Part shown: piece by piece, positions 35,718-48,079 of the stretch | Layout: each line of letters begins with the position of its first letter | How positions within the stretch are numbered: the first letter of the stretch is position 1 | DNA from: an uncultured bacterium | Lineage (GTDB): Bacteria > Patescibacteriota > Gracilibacteria > Absconditabacterales > Absconditicoccaceae | Assembly (NCBI GenBank): GCA_946408385.1 | Contig: CAMJSB010000001.1 | Location: 136,606-200,605 of the forward strand | Reading direction: 5' to 3' | DNA length: 64,000 bases | Program-made: the position numbers and the translations under genes | The notes under the pieces: model-generated | The model's database searches: none | What the model was told of the DNA's origin: nothing | Seen by the model: the letters and a program-made list of their open reading frames with translations, nothing else

Positions 35718-36524
35718 TCACTCCCCTTCCTCTAATTCTTTAATCTGGTCACGAATAACCGCAGCATCTTCAAATCTCCATCCTTTGATAGCTTCATCCA
35801 TCTGAGATTTTAAATCTTTCATAATCAAGTTCTTTTCCGCTTTTGTCATTCTTTTGAGGCGTTTAACTTTACCACGAGTAAATTTTGAATTTTGCTGTTG
35901 AACCAATTCTTCATCTGTCTTTACTGATTCCAAATTTTTTACATTTGAATGAGCAGCTTTTGGAGTAATATGATGTTCAATATTAAAATTATTCTGAATC
36001 CTGCGGCGACGATAAGTCTCCCACAATGATTTTACCATCGATTCAGTAAAACTATCCGCATAAAGCACCACCTCACTGTTTGGATTTCTCGCTGCACGTC
36101 AAATTATCTGAGTAAGTGATGTTGTTGAACGCAAAAATCATTCTTTATCCGCATCGAGCACTGCTATTAATGTTACTTCAGGCAAATCTATTCCTTCACG
36201 TAAAAGATTTACTCAAACTATTATATCTATTACTCAGGTTTTTAATTTTTTGATAATTTCCCATCTATCCATAGTCTGAACTTCAGAATGTAGATAGAAA
36301 GCTTTATATCATTTTGAGATTAAAAAATTTGTAATCTCTTCGGATGATTTTTTTGTTAATGTGATAAGTAGGATTTTACCTCATTTTGAAATATGTTCAT
36401 CAAACTTTTTGAGCATATGATCCAAAAAAGCGTCACCTGACTCAGATTGAGATAATTCCTCAAGTTCTTCTGGTGACTTTTGCATAAATTGAGAAAGCTG
36501 ATTTGAATATTTAGTTTTACTCAT
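35718..36524 (-). CDS. uvrB: Stand-alone C-terminal half of UvrB (helicase domain 2 plus UVR)
   Basis: 268 aa against ~660 for UvrB. It begins with ~35 residues of its own, then the second RecA-like domain: [52 protein letters not shown] (motif V) and QIIGRAARN (motif VI), followed by the YRRRRIQ...HHITP linker and a C-terminal UVR helix-hairpin (MDEAIKGWRFEDAAVIRDQIKELE) that contacts UvrC. The N-terminal ATP-binding domain, beta-hairpin and domain 2 that load UvrB on damage are absent, and no remnant is seen upstream. It is an intact frame with TGA glycines, so perhaps a maintained partial protein rather than fresh debris. ATPase activity alone is not expected. Confidence 0.87.
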
Positions 36525-36610
36525 TATTTACGAATTTTTCAAAAATAAGGATTTTCTACAAAATATAAGTATAGAAAATTTATAATTCGTTGCAAGAGAA
36601 TAAATTCCAC

Positions 36611-36638
36611 TTGAAAATCCCCATTCATTTGATATAAT
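36611..36638 (+). promoter_or_regulatory. Promoter of the tRNA-Thr gene
   Basis: TTGAAA, 16-base spacer, TATAAT; 18 bases before the first base of the tRNA. Confidence 0.65.
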
Positions 36639-36656
36639 TTTATCTGTCAGATGAAT

Positions 36657-36729
36657 GCTGGCATGGCTCAGTCGGTAGAGCGCACCCCTCGTAAGGGTGA
36701 GGTCACGAGTTCGATCCTCGTTGCCAGCT
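36657..36729 (+). tRNA. tRNA-Thr (anticodon CGU)
   Basis: 73 nt cloverleaf: acceptor GCTGGCA (36657-36663) with TGCCAGC (36722-36728); D arm GCTC...GAGC; anticodon stem CACCC/GGGTG around loop CTCGTAA, anticodon CGT; T arm with TTCGATC. Discriminator T; CCA is not encoded. Reads ACG. The only tRNA I see in the window; the tRNA-Gly(UCA) needed for the code is not here. Confidence 0.95.
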
Positions 36730-36763
36730 GACCATTCAGATTTTTATTACAGTTAATATTAAA

Positions 36764-37108
36764 ATGGCTTCAAGGACAAATAAACAAGGAATTGCAAAGA
36801 AAAAAGCTCAACTTCAAAAACAAGCTAGCAGAACTAAATGAGCTAAAAGATTTGAATATCCAAAGAGAAGATTAGATTTAAATGATGGTAAAGATTGGGG
36901 AGCTATCGGAGTAATGACTAATCCAAAATGAAATACTTACCACTGGTTCCTTAGAGGTAGGAAAGTTTGTTGGGAAACTAGACTTAGAGTAGATCCTGAC
37001 GGATATAGATTTATCAAAACTCCATCTTGAGGTTCTGAAATGGTTTATGTACCTGCCAATGGATGGACTAGAGGAAGACTGAGAAAAGTTCTCACTATGA
37101 AAAAGTAA
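36764..37108 (+). CDS. Small basic protein of unknown function
   Basis: 114 aa, strongly basic: MASRTNKQGIAKKKAQLQKQ at the N-terminus, then a compact aromatic-rich domain (WGAIGVMTNPKGNTYHWFLRGRKVCWETR) and a basic end RGRLRKVLTMKK. Composition resembles ribosomal or nucleic-acid-binding proteins, but I recognise no family. Lies 34 bases after tRNA-Thr, perhaps on the same transcript, and has its own terminator. Confidence 0.66.
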
Positions 37109-37137
37109 ATTCAAAAAATATTTACTAAATACTACAT

Positions 37138-37168
37138 AAGTAGGATTGACAATCATTCCTACTTTTTT
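37138..37168 (+). terminator. Intrinsic terminator
   Basis: AAGTAGGA / TCCTACTT stem, 11-base loop, T run; 29 bases after the small basic protein gene. Confidence 0.82.
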
Positions 37169-37240
37169 CATCTTAAATATTAAGTTGAAAACGAGTCAAC
37201 CTTATATATGATAATACATATTTACATAAAGATACACTAT

Positions 37241-38533
37241 ATGAAAATTAGAAATCAGATTTACCTTTTAAGTTTAGCTTGTTTAACTTTGAGCGGATGC
37301 TCTCATGTACAACCAGTTATAATCGATGAAAACATAAATTATCCACAAAAAATAAATTTAACTGGAAATGGATATAGTAGATTATCGTACCTTTTGGAAT
37401 GAGTAATTGATTTGGGAAAAGATTCAGCTGACACTCGGAATAAGCCGCTAAGCTCTGATGAACAAAAATGAACTTTCATATTCAATATTTTGAATAACAA
37501 CTACATGGATAAATACGAGAATCAAGAAGAAGTCTCAGAAAATCCATACTACCCTATTTTAGAAGATTCATTTATTCCAAATGATTGAGATGTACATGAT
37601 TTTGTTTTCCCTGTAGATAAAGAAGTAAAAGTAGCATATAAAAAGTCTGATATCGATCAGATTTTAAATGAAATAGTTTGAGATACTTTGAAGGACTGAA
37701 CAAAAATTATACAAGACTGAATGATTTTGAGTGGAGACAATTATTTGCTTTTCACCTATAAATATTACGGTTCAGATTTAATAGGTAACAAATGAAGAGC
37801 GACAAGATTTGAGATAGATAGCATAAATCAAGTTTCAGAAAAAGATGTTGAAGTAAAAGCTAGATATCTGGATGATGCCTTGGAAGATGGTGCAAATTAT
37901 GAAGAAAATGAATGTAATCTAACTTATCATATCAGCAAAAATCCGTGAAGTTTCTTCGGATATACAGTTAATGAATATATGTATACATGATGTAAATTGG
38001 ATCAAAATTATATTGCTCCAGATTTTCCAAGTCAAATGGTTTATGGAATGAATGATTGAATTTATACAGATTTTATAACTTTAAAAAGAGATTTCGAGAC
38101 AAGAGAAAAAAATATAGATCTGAATTGAGATTGAATTGAAGAATATTTTGCGATATGACCTGATAGTCCTAATTGAACAAAAATTCTATGAATTAATGGA
38201 AATGAATGATATAATTTTATTTATGATTTTTCTGGAGATATTGTAAATGATTATAATGAGTTGAAAGATTGATTATTCGCTGAAATGTATTTTGAAGATT
38301 TAGACTGAGATGAAAATAAAGAAATAATTGTAGCAATTTGAAATAAAAAAACTTGGATTGGAACAAATATTTATAAACTTTGATGAGAAGCATGATTTAC
38401 AAAATTGTGAACTATTAACTGAAAAGATTATTTAGATTATGACTCTGAATCAATGACTATTCATGCTCCATACTCAAATAATTGAATATGTAAAAGATAC
38501 AACATAAATAATGAGAAAATTCATGAATCATAA
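37241..38533 (+). CDS. Lipoprotein with FG-GAP/EF-hand-like repeats
   Basis: 430 aa. Signal peptide MKIRNQIYLLSLACLTLSGC with lipobox LSGC, so lipidated at Cys20. Later segments DLNGDGIEEYFAIGPDSPNG and DLDGDENKEIIVAIGNKKTW have the DxDGDxxxE pattern of FG-GAP/VCBS beta-propeller or dockerin-like Ca-binding loops; nearly all of these Gly are TGA. An upstream in-frame ATG at 37208 would spoil the signal peptide, so 37241 is chosen. Probably a cell-surface or periplasmic binding protein. Confidence 0.8.
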
Positions 38534-38563
38534 AAGAATCTTTACAACAATAAATCACAAATA

Positions 38564-39517
38564 CTACAAATAATACGTTTGATATTCCACATTATCTCTA
38601 GGAGATTGTTTTCATTCAGCAATATATCTTCTAAACCAAGTTCTCTGTTTTTTGGCCAGATAATGTGTATTTTTTCTTAGTAATTCCTCCATTGTATCAT
38701 AATCACATTCTCAATGAATATATCCCACAACTTCTTTATATCATATTCCCTGCATAGACTGTAAATTTGAAGAATATCACCTATCCAAAAGTCATTTTAC
38801 CTCATCTACCAATCAATTTTTCAGCATTTCCTTTATTCTCGCATTTATACGAATATTGGTTTCCCCCTTTTCACGCCAAAGCCCAATCATTAATAGTGGA
38901 TGTTTAACAGGTTGATGAAAAAATAATTCTGTCTTAGTTTTTCACGTTTCATGATAAATTTCTAGAGCACGAATTATGTATCTAGTGGCATTTGGATGTA
39001 ACTTTCCTGCCTCTTCTGGATCAATTTTTTGTAACAATTTATATACATATCCAGGCTCAGAATTCTCTTTTTCTTGTAATTTATCACGATATTCGTAATT
39101 CGGTGCACACTCTGGCATCTGAAAATTTTTGTAAATTGTATCGATATAAAGTCACGTTCATCATACTATAACCGGATGTTTTTTATGTCAAAGAATTTCT
39201 TCCACCTCATTTTCCACATCATATTTCCATTGTCATGCTGTATAAGTTTCATCGGGATCTACAATATCAATCTGATAATGTGGAATCTTTTCACGATATT
39301 CTAATGGAACTTTATCGGTTCAAATATCCATTCAACGAAAAATCTGCCTACTATCTGCAGATATTATTTCAACAGGAAAAAAATCTGAAAGTAATAATGA
39401 AAGTTTACTCTTTCATGTAGCCGTTGCTCACCAAATAATTATAGCTCAATCTGAAAATCTTTCTAAAAAATTTTGACAACAATTCTTTACATCATGTAAA
39501 ATATCCACAATCTCCAT
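38564..39517 (-). CDS. miaA: tRNA dimethylallyltransferase
   Basis: 317 aa. P-loop IIIWGATATGKSKLSLLL at ~27-44 (GATATGKS, both Gly as TGA), then ISADSRQIFRGMDIGTDK, VGGTGLYIDTIYKNF and IRALEIYHETGKTK, all MiaA hallmarks. Adds a dimethylallyl group to A37 of tRNAs reading UNN codons. The ATG at 39517 gives a ~22-residue extension before the P-loop that is unusual; a later start is possible but no better ATG is seen. Confidence 0.94.
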
Positions 39518-39541
39518 CCAATTATTTCATCTTAAGATAAA

Positions 39542-40471
39542 CTATTTCATCAATCCAAAATTTTCTGGTCTAAAAATTGGATGTTTAGAACATTGACTCG
39601 ATATACAATAAATCCTAAAGATTTTCCATCCTCAACCATTATCTCCTGCTACGAATTCCCAAGTTTCATCAAACTGCTCATGTGTCGACGCTAATACATA
39701 CGAAATATCAAATGTATAAACATCTTTTCATCTATATGTATCTGTCGTTTTTTGTATATTTTGAGGCTTTATTGATTGTCACTCTATTCACTGAAAAAAT
39801 GGAATCATCTTAGACTTACTAAAATACTGTCTTATATTCTTATCTCTTTGCGCCGTAGTATCAAATAAATTAAATGATTCATCAAACATTCAATTGGACA
39901 TATAATCAAAGAAAGTTTGAATCAATTTTTCTTCATTACTAGGATTTCCTGCCATCTCATTTTGTGACACATCTTCCGTGGGTGATGTTTGGTTTTCATT
40001 ATTAATATTTGATAAACTAACTTCTCAAACAAAATTACCTTCATCATTTATACTCCAATGAACTTCTTCATTAAACGATGGCTCAATAATTTGAGTTTCT
40101 AATTGTGGACGAATTATAGCTTGATAAAAAGAAATACAAAATAACAATAATGAGCATCCAAAAAATATTCGTACCCAAAGAGGAATCTTTCAATCAGATT
40201 TCTCCACTTTATCATTTACAACAACTTTCGAATTCGATACCTTTTCAATCAATGCTTTTTTTTTCGCACGATTAGCCTGTGAGACAATAGCTACAGCACT
40301 TGCCTTAGTCGGCTTCAATTCCGTTTTCCTTCTCTTAACTACAACTTTTCTTGTTGTTTCTTTTTTTTCTATTGTTTTCTTTTCTGATATTTTAGAAGCA
40401 GATTTTTTATCTAATGATTTTGAAGTATTAGATTCAGATTTTGTTGTAATTTTTATTGTTTTTGTAGGCAT
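39542..40471 (-). CDS. Unknown single-TM protein with a basic cytoplasmic tail and NTF2-like domain
   Basis: 309 aa with TGA as Gly. Residues 1-95 are Lys/Ser/Thr-rich and disordered (cytoplasmic), a membrane helix follows at ~98-116 (LWVRIFFGCSLLLFCISFY), then an Asn/Glu linker and a ~120-residue domain, EEKLIQTFFDYMSNGMFDES... FDISYVLASTHEQFDETWEF, whose pattern suggests an NTF2-like/DUF4878-type fold. Two Cys near the end may form a disulfide. Located 24 bases upstream of miaA. Confidence 0.62.
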
Positions 40472-40544
40472 TGAAACAAAAGGATTAAAATAAAACCAAT
40501 TAATTCATAATACTATTTTGTACAAAATATGCAAGAATGTTTTT

Positions 40545-40979
40545 TTATCAAATTAATTGTTTAAAATCATCTAAACTATTAAAACTTTTATACACTGATG
40601 AAAATCTTACATAAGGAACAGGATATTTATCCTTTAATAATTCTAAAACATCATCTCAAATAACACTTGACTGAATTTCTGATCACTCACTTTGCCGCTT
40701 AATTTCAAGAGTATTCAATAAATTCTCTATTTCTTCATTAGTAAAATCTGTTTTTGCAAACGACAAAAGAATTGCTTTTTTTAATTTTGAACGATCATAC
40801 ATCTCCTTCGATCAATCTTTCTTTATTACCATCAATTCTGTCATTCATACACGCTCAAAAGTTGTGAATCTATATCCACAAACCTCACATTCACGACGAC
40901 GACGAATTGTTTGTCAATTATCAACAATTCTAGAATCAACAACTTTTGTGTCTGGATTACTACATTTTCCACATTTCAT
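40545..40979 (-). CDS. nrdR: Transcriptional repressor NrdR
   Basis: 144 aa. N-terminal zinc ribbon MKCGKCSNPDTKVVDSR ... RRRRECEVCGYRFTTFERV followed by an ATP-cone (KKDGSKEMYDRSKLKKAILLSFAKT). Represses ribonucleotide reductase genes in response to dNTP/ATP. Last codon is TGA (Gly) followed by TAA. No nrd genes are present here. Confidence 0.96.
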
Positions 40980-41022
40980 AATACTCAAAATTTAAGGATA
41001 AAATTTAATTTTTAAATACTAA

Positions 41023-43233
41023 TTAGCTAGGAATCAAATATCTTTTATTGTAATATGTGATATGTTTTAATACTCAACGCAACCGAAGAAAATCCTCAAT
41101 TGAAAATGAATTTTCTTTTTCCAGTTCAGATTTTTTTCATAATTTTTTCAAAAATTCCATCCAATTTTCTTTCAAAATTGAAAAGAACTCTTTATTGTCA
41201 TCAAATTCCACAAAAATAGAAAAAGCAGATCAAAATTGTTCTAACAAAGTATCAATCAATTTAGATCAGACAGCAAATAATGAATTATCCCAATTAAGAA
41301 TATGTAATACATATACCTTTTTCAATAATGTTAAATTAAATTTAGACTTTTCTTTATCCTTATCCTGCATATTTTGTAAGTATTTATAATAAATAAGGAA
41401 TCAGAATAAAGTTTCACGCAACAATGCTAAATGCTGTAACATCACAGTATCATTATATAGACTCTGAAATTTTTTCCATGGGAACATTGATACAATTTCA
41501 CGGAATAATTGGACATCAAATGCATATAACGAATTTTTTAAACGTACAGCATCCTGTTCAGTGAAAGCATTTTGCAAAATTTTTAAAACATTCTCTCACA
41601 ATTTAAAATTAGAAAAAATAGGTTCATAATACTGATATACAAATTCATTTATTGGCAGTTTAATCATCGGAGAGATTTGATTTACATATTGAGCATGAAA
41701 CCAATCTAATAAAACTCTATTTTTTACATACAATTTTCAAATGCGAGGATTACAATCCTGAAGCAATGTGGATAAAGCTATTTCATCTTCAGACTTTAAT
41801 AAATATGCTGTAGCTTTTATTGAATCTGATTTAAGAGGACCAGCCGGAATAAAAAATTTTTCCTTTCATAAACGAATTTTCTTATTTACAAATTGATAAT
41901 AAGCTTGATTTTTTGTATAGATCAAATGGGACATTCACGAATATTGAATTGCTTGATCCGTTTTAAAACGCACATCAAAATACTGTATTAATTCAGAGAT
42001 CAATCTTCACTTAAAAAATCTGAAAAAAAATGTATCTGCCCTAGAAATAGAAAGTCATCATAAATAACTTACATAAAAATTCAAAAACTGTTCCATAATC
42101 TTAGATTCTTTCCTTATACTTGCTGGGATTTGCATTTGATCCAACTTATCTATATCATCTCAGATTTCCGACATCATTTCATCCAATTCTTCATAACTAT
42201 CTTGATTCTGCAAACGCATATGAGAAACATACTGCTTTACCCCTTTAAAAAATCATTTTTTAAAATTATCTGGATCAGTTACATAATCGAGAATGAAATC
42301 TAATTCCTCCTCATTTTTCATCAATAATGTCAACTTTTTATCCAAAGTTTTTTTATCAAAAATATTAGAAACCAAACAAGAAATTATATCTCATATATCA
42401 GTTTCCAAAAAAAGATATTTCAAATGAATATCCGCAGGAGCTATTTCAAAAAGTAAAGTTTCCTCAATTTCTGAAAATTTTGAATCAAAAATTATTTTTT
42501 CCTTATTTTGTAAAAAATTTCTCTGAACAATTGATGGTTGGGGTCAGAACAACCATTGATAAAACTCATTATAATAACTTTCATTTCATCTACTAAAATC
42601 GACATATAGATTATTCACACGTCTCATATAATGAAACATCATAAAAAACACATCTATATGAACAAGCATTTTAGTTCTCAATCTATGAATCTGTGTTTTA
42701 TCTATTTTATGTTTCAATTGAGATGCTACTATTTCAAAAAAATTAAAATACAAATCAATAAACCATTGAAAATCAGATTTTTCATCCATTCACGGAAAAA
42801 CCTTTATCCTAGCAGCAAACAAAAAAGTCAAAAGATAAAACGTATAAATAGCATCCACAAAAACATTTTCCTCTCATTTATCAAAAGCTTCATAAAGATA
42901 CAAAGAACAGAGCAATGCCATTCCATTCGATGTATTTCAAATACTATAAAATTTATATCAATTAAAATTTGCAGCTGCTAAATAAGAATAATATGAATCT
43001 GTCATTTTAGACTGCATCATATCCTTATGTACACCTAATCACAATTTTCATTCAAAAACATCCGTTGCAAGATCAAACAGATTCAATCTATAATTCTCAA
43101 TGATTTTTCTATCAATAATAGTAAAAAAATCTTTAGCCGATATAAAAGAAACAAACATCGAGGCCGGATTGAGCGTATCTTTAACCAAAGAATCTGGAAA
43201 ATATGACAGTAAAAATCTCCTGAATAATTGCAT
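41023..43233 (-). CDS. Large protein of unknown function
   Basis: 736 aa, uninterrupted once TGA is Gly. Rich in Phe, Tyr, Asp, Glu and Lys with long predicted helices; no signal peptide, no convincing membrane helix, and no motif I recognise (no P-loop, no metal cluster). Repeated patterns of the type LYLYEAFDKG, FYLLTFLFAARIKVF and FLNFYVSYLGGLSISRADTF suggest an all-helical, possibly TPR-like solenoid, but this is weak. Sits between nrdR and an FKBP-like lipoprotein on the same strand. Confidence 0.66.
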
Positions 43234-43261
43234 AATTCTTACTTTGTTCTAAATTTGACAA

Positions 43262-43765
43262 CTATTTCTTTTCAATATTTGTAACCTTGATTGTATAAGA
43301 CAAATCAGAATAAGTCTTTGGATCATTAAATTCTACTACACAAGTATCAGCTCAATCACTATCTTTTTCCATTCTTACTATTACTCATGTTCAGAAACTA
43401 CCCACATTAACCTCCATTCAAATCTCTGGTTCATCAATTTGCATAGCATTCTTCATAACTACAAGCGGATATGATTGCCAATTATTAGAATCATATTCGG
43501 CGCCATAAAGTTCTTTTCAATTTATCTTTCACTTAAATTCTGCGTCTACTTCCGCTCATCTAACAATATCTTCAATCCAAGCTAAATCTCCAGCATCTCA
43601 TACCACAAAATCTTTATTTCACTGCTCCACCACACTTCAATCACTAAATGTATATTTATAATCTATAGATACTAAATCTGAATCATCAATAACCTTTGGC
43701 CCACATGCAGCCAATGCTAACAAAGATAAATAACCTCCTAATACTAAAGCTCTTTTTTTATACAT
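43262..43765 (-). CDS. FKBP/SlyD-like lipoprotein (putative peptidyl-prolyl isomerase)
   Basis: 167 aa. Signal peptide MYKKRALVLGGYLSLLALAAC with lipobox LAAC. The mature part starts VSIDYKYTFSDGSVVEQGN..., the usual FKBP beginning, and ends CVVEFNDPKTYSDLSYTIKVTNIEK, matching the SlyD closure strand (VDFNHPLAG...L.F.V.V). An intervening ~70-residue section corresponds to the inserted flap domain. Would assist folding of exported proteins at the membrane. Assignment from pattern only. Confidence 0.75.
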
Positions 43766-43914
43766 TTTTATTAACTATTATAGATATAAAACAAATAACA
43801 CCAAGATGTCTATATCTTTTTTTCAGTGATATGCAAGTGAAATTCGCAAAAAAGTAGACAAATGAATAATGTTGTCTACATCTCAAAAACGATTATACTA
43901 CAAAATAGCTTATC

Positions 43915-44793
43915 TTAAAACAAAACAGAAAATATCTCTTCAGTTTCTTTTTGTTCTTTTTGTGTCAAACTTGTAGATGTTGTCTTTCTAACAGATTGCG
44001 TACTATTTTTTGCCTGATCACCCAAAATTACACTATCATCATATGATGTTGCATCTATTTCTACCCACTCATCATCCTCAGATGTATCTTCCAGCGATCA
44101 ATCAAATAAATATATAGAATTTTCTTTTCAAAGGGGTTTATGCTGTGTCTGCAATATAATTTTTTGAGGAGTTGAATTATCTTCACCATATTCTACTGTT
44201 ACTAAAATATCAGTATCATCACTTAAATTTTCCTCAATATATTTATTAACAACTCACAACAAATCTGACTTTGAATATCATGTTAATGGTCAAGGTTCTT
44301 CTACGTCATCTCTCTGTTCTAATTCTGGAAATTCCACAAATCTCACTAATTTTGGAAATGCCTTAATTGTTTGACGAGTACCTCTATTATCATCGATATC
44401 TTCTTCATCTTCAACATTCCTAACTGTATTTTCCCCATTTTTAGATTGAGCTTTATCATCATTTCCATACTCATCATCGATATCTAATTCATAATCAGAA
44501 TTATCTTCATCTTCTTCTAAACCAATTTTATCTCAAACTTCTGAAAGATTTAATTTATAGTTATCATAATCCAAAAATTCTTCTCCAGATCACATCCAAC
44601 CAGCCATTCTTTGAGGAAATGTTCTAATATTATACCACAATCTAGCAGCTCATGATGGATTAAAAATTCCATAAATTAGAAAAGCTAAGGCTAATAAAAT
44701 TAATATAAATATCAGCCTTTTGATCCATTTTCTCAAAAGCCATATCAAAAATATTATCACAAGAATCAAAATAATCCAAACTACTACCTGCAT
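43915..44793 (-). CDS. Unknown two-TM protein with an acidic tail
   Basis: 292 aa. Two hydrophobic helices at residues ~1-20 and ~25-48 (LIFILILLALAFLIYGIF), then ~240 residues rich in Asp, Glu and Ser without a recognised domain; KSDLLGVVNKYIEENLSDDTDILVTVEYGE looks like a small alpha/beta unit. Many TGA glycines. Function unknown. The 149-base gap to the FKBP-like gene holds nothing identifiable. Confidence 0.62.
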
Positions 44794-44967
44794 AATAACC
44801 AATTAATAGAAAATAAATCTAAGAATTTTATATAATTCTATTATAAACATTTTTTCAATAATGTCAAATAAAAATGTTTTTAAAAATTCTAAAAATCTGA
44901 ACCTAAACTTGAAAAAAAACAAAAATTTTCTACTATCAACTCAGTTTTTACAATATTTAAATTTTCC

Positions 44968-45951
44968 ATGTCAAAAAGAATTCTAACATGAATCAAACCA
45001 ACAGATAGTCAAATTCACTTATGAAACTACTTTTGAGCCGTCGTACCATTCTTAAAAATGGCAGAAGAAAATCCTGATGCTGAAATATTCATGTTTTTAG
45101 CGAATATGCACGCATTGACTGCACTTCACGACTGAAGCGCGATTAGAAATAACTCTATAAATATAGTAAAACTTTACGCTGCTTGTGGAGCGGATTTAAA
45201 TAGATTTTATATCTACAATCCTGCGGATATCCCAGCTCATGCACAAATGAATTGGGTTTTCTCATGTCTAACTATTATGTGAACTATGGAAAGAATGCAT
45301 TCATACAAAGAAGCCTTGGCTAAGTGAAATGCATGAACAATAAGTGTAGGGACATTCAACTACCCTATTTTGATGGCTGCAGATATATTAATTTACGATG
45401 CTGATTATGTACCAGTTGGAAAGGACCAGAAACAGCACGTAGAATACGCCAGAGATTTTGCAGAAAAATTTAATAGAGAATATGGAGAGACTTTCAAAAT
45501 TCCTGAACCATTAATTGATAGCAGAGTAGCTACAATAATCTGAAGCGACTGACGTAAAATGTCTAAATCATACAACAACTACATTTGACTTCTCGATGAT
45601 GAAAAATCAGTTTTGAAGAGAGTAAAGCAAATCCCGACTTCTACTCAAACAGTAGAAGAACCAAAAAATCCAGATGAATGTAATGTTTACAATTTATGTA
45701 AATTATTTCTTACTCCACAAGAAGATGAAGCTCTCAGAGCTAGATATCAAAAAGGTGGATTAAGTTTCAAGGAAGCCAAGGACTACTTATTCGAGAAAAT
45801 TATGGAAACATTGACACCAATTCAGAAAAAATACGCTGAAATTTCTGATGAAGAAATTATCAAACTATTAAAAAAATGAAAAGAATCTGTAGCCCCAATC
45901 GCAGAAAAGAAAGTGGAAGATGTTTACAAAAAAGTATGATTCATATTATAA
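44968..45951 (+). CDS. trpS: Tryptophanyl-tRNA synthetase
   Basis: 327 aa, normal for bacterial TrpRS. Class I motifs: [21 protein letters not shown] (HIGH-type, HLGN) near residue 10, and [13 protein letters not shown] (KMSKS) near 190; [24 protein letters not shown] in between. Trp is encoded by TGG only in these genes while TGA falls on Gly positions, which excludes a UGA=Trp code. Confidence 0.97.
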
Positions 45952-46022
45952 GAATTCTCTTGATTTTAAGGTAAAAACCTATACTTAATAAATATTATTT
46001 TTATATTTTTAACACATAAAAT

Positions 46023-47366
46023 ATGTCAGATAGTGTATCAGTAACATCACATCATTCCTATGGATCTCGCCTTGGAAACAGTTTTAAAGCTATTTTATGA
46101 GGAATTATCCTCGTCATAGTTTCAATCATATTACTTGCTTGGAATGAGAATCGTTATGTAAAAACCAAAGCTGGAATAAATGAATGAAAGAATGAAGTTC
46201 AAGAAACTGTTTCTACACAAATCAACCCAGATCTTGAAGGAAAAGAAGTTCATCTATACGGTGAATTATCATCAAATGAGGAAACTTTACAAGATAATAT
46301 GTTCTGAATCATAACTAATGATCTGAAATTAAAAAGAACTGTAGAAATGTACCAATGGGATGAGGATTCTGAAGAAAAATGTCATGATAACCTATGATGA
46401 AGTGAAGATTGTACTATCACATATACCTATGACAAAAAATGGAGTGATGATGCCATTGATTCTAACAATTTTCAAAAATCTGAATGACATGAAAATCCAT
46501 CGAATCGAGAATTTACTTCAACTACTCAAGAAAAATCTCCAATTACTTTATGAGTATACACTCTTTCTAACACATTTACCAACAAGCTAACAGACTACAA
46601 AACCATCAATTTAAGTGAACAAAATATAAAAATTCCTGAAAAATACCAAGAAAAAACAGACTCTACTACACAAGAAATTACTACAGACAATGCAATAGAA
46701 AACAATAATGACAATTATTTATATTGAGACTATGAAAATACCAACACATGAGACACAGAAGCTACAGATAACACATCAGAAAACTCTGAAACTAACGATA
46801 CAGTATCTGTAAATTCTAATGAGAATTTCCACATATACGACAGTTACATCTATATTTGAAAAAATCCAAATGAACCAGAAGTCTGAGACTTAAAAATCAC
46901 ATTTTCATCTGTAAAGCCATCCACAGTTAGTATAGTATGAAGACAAGTTGGTAATGAATTAACCACTTATACCACACCAAACGGAACTACCATTGCTTAC
47001 TTAGAACAGTGAAATATAAGTGCAGATGATATGTTTTTGCACGCACAACAAGCCAATAAACAAATAACTTGGCTCCTTAGGCTTGTTTGATTATTATTAA
47101 TGTATTGTGGATTTGCTTCCATGTTCAAATTCATTGAAACTTTAGCAAAAGTTCTTCCTTTCTTAGCAAATATCATCTGATTTTGAACTGGAATTATCGC
47201 TTTATGACTCACATTAGTCGTATGATTCCTTACCATATGAATAGCTTGGTTAGCTGTTAGACCTGTAATTTGATTATGTTGTTTGATTGTTGCTGTAGCT
47301 GGTATATTCCTCATTATTAGTGGTAAAAAAAACAGATCTTCTAATAAAGAAATCTCCGATAAATAA
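46023..47366 (+). CDS. TMEM43-like (DUF1625) membrane protein
   Basis: 447 aa. N-terminal TM helix (~18-42, GNSFKAILGGIILVIVSIILLAW) followed by NENRYVKT, then a ~290-residue extracytoplasmic domain containing a Ser/Thr/Asn-rich insertion (~215-265), and four C-terminal TM helices (MYCGFASMFKFIETLAKVLPFL... ). This topology and the NENR and late AGFASMF-like motifs match the TMEM43 family, present in eukaryotic inner nuclear membrane and scattered bacteria; role unknown. Confidence 0.78.
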
Positions 47367-47396
47367 TTGAAAGCTAAAATTAAAGAAAAATTCTAT

Positions 47397-47428
47397 AAAA
47401 AATCCCTGATTCAAATTCAGGGATTTTT
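47397..47428 (+). terminator. Intrinsic terminator
   Basis: AAATCCCTGA / TCAGGGATTT stem, short loop, T run; between the convergent TMEM43-like and adk genes. Confidence 0.85.
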
Positions 47429-47440
47429 AATTCAATCAAA

Positions 47441-48079
47441 CTATTCTACATATTTTAGCACATCTTCAAAAATTTCATCCACACTCCTATTCGCATCAAT
47501 ATGCACAAGCCAACCATTTTTTTCCACCCATCTTAATCCAGGCTCAGTTTCATTATGAAAAGCTTCAATTCTATTTTTTATCGCTTCAATATTTGAGTCA
47601 TCTTCACGACGAATAAGTTCTCATCCACACTTATCGCAGTTTCATCAGACTTTCCCTCAATTTGCATTATTTCAGCACTTTCCACATACTATTCTAGATG
47701 CTAAACGCTGATAAACAATTTCATCTGGCAAATCAAAATGCAAAACTACAAATTCACGACCAGCTTTTTGCATTTCTTTACATATAGCCTGAGTCTGTCA
47801 TATTTTACGCAAAACTCAGTCCACAAGTAAAACATCTCACTTTTCTACAGTTTGCAGAAATACATTAAAAATCGATACAGTAACTCCATCTTTTATCAAT
47901 TCTCATGATTCTACCGCCTTTCTAATATAATTTCAAATTGCATTATCATTGCTAGAAAGAGCACGTAAAATTCCTCATGTTTCAAAATATTTAAACCTAT
48001 TTGGAAACTTCTCCATCAACAAATCTGCCTGAGTTCATTTTCCTGATCATTGAATTCATGATAGAAATATATCTTTCAT
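47441..48079 (-). CDS. adk: Adenylate kinase (zinc-containing)
   Basis: 212 aa. P-loop LSGIQGSGKGTQADLL at residues ~6-21 (Gly mostly TGA), KYFETGGILRAL, VLLVDGVLRKIGQTQA, and a LID domain with four Cys (IVCGKCGNN ... NCDKCGGELIRREDD) that binds structural zinc. Balances AMP, ADP and ATP. Alone on the minus strand. Confidence 0.93.
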
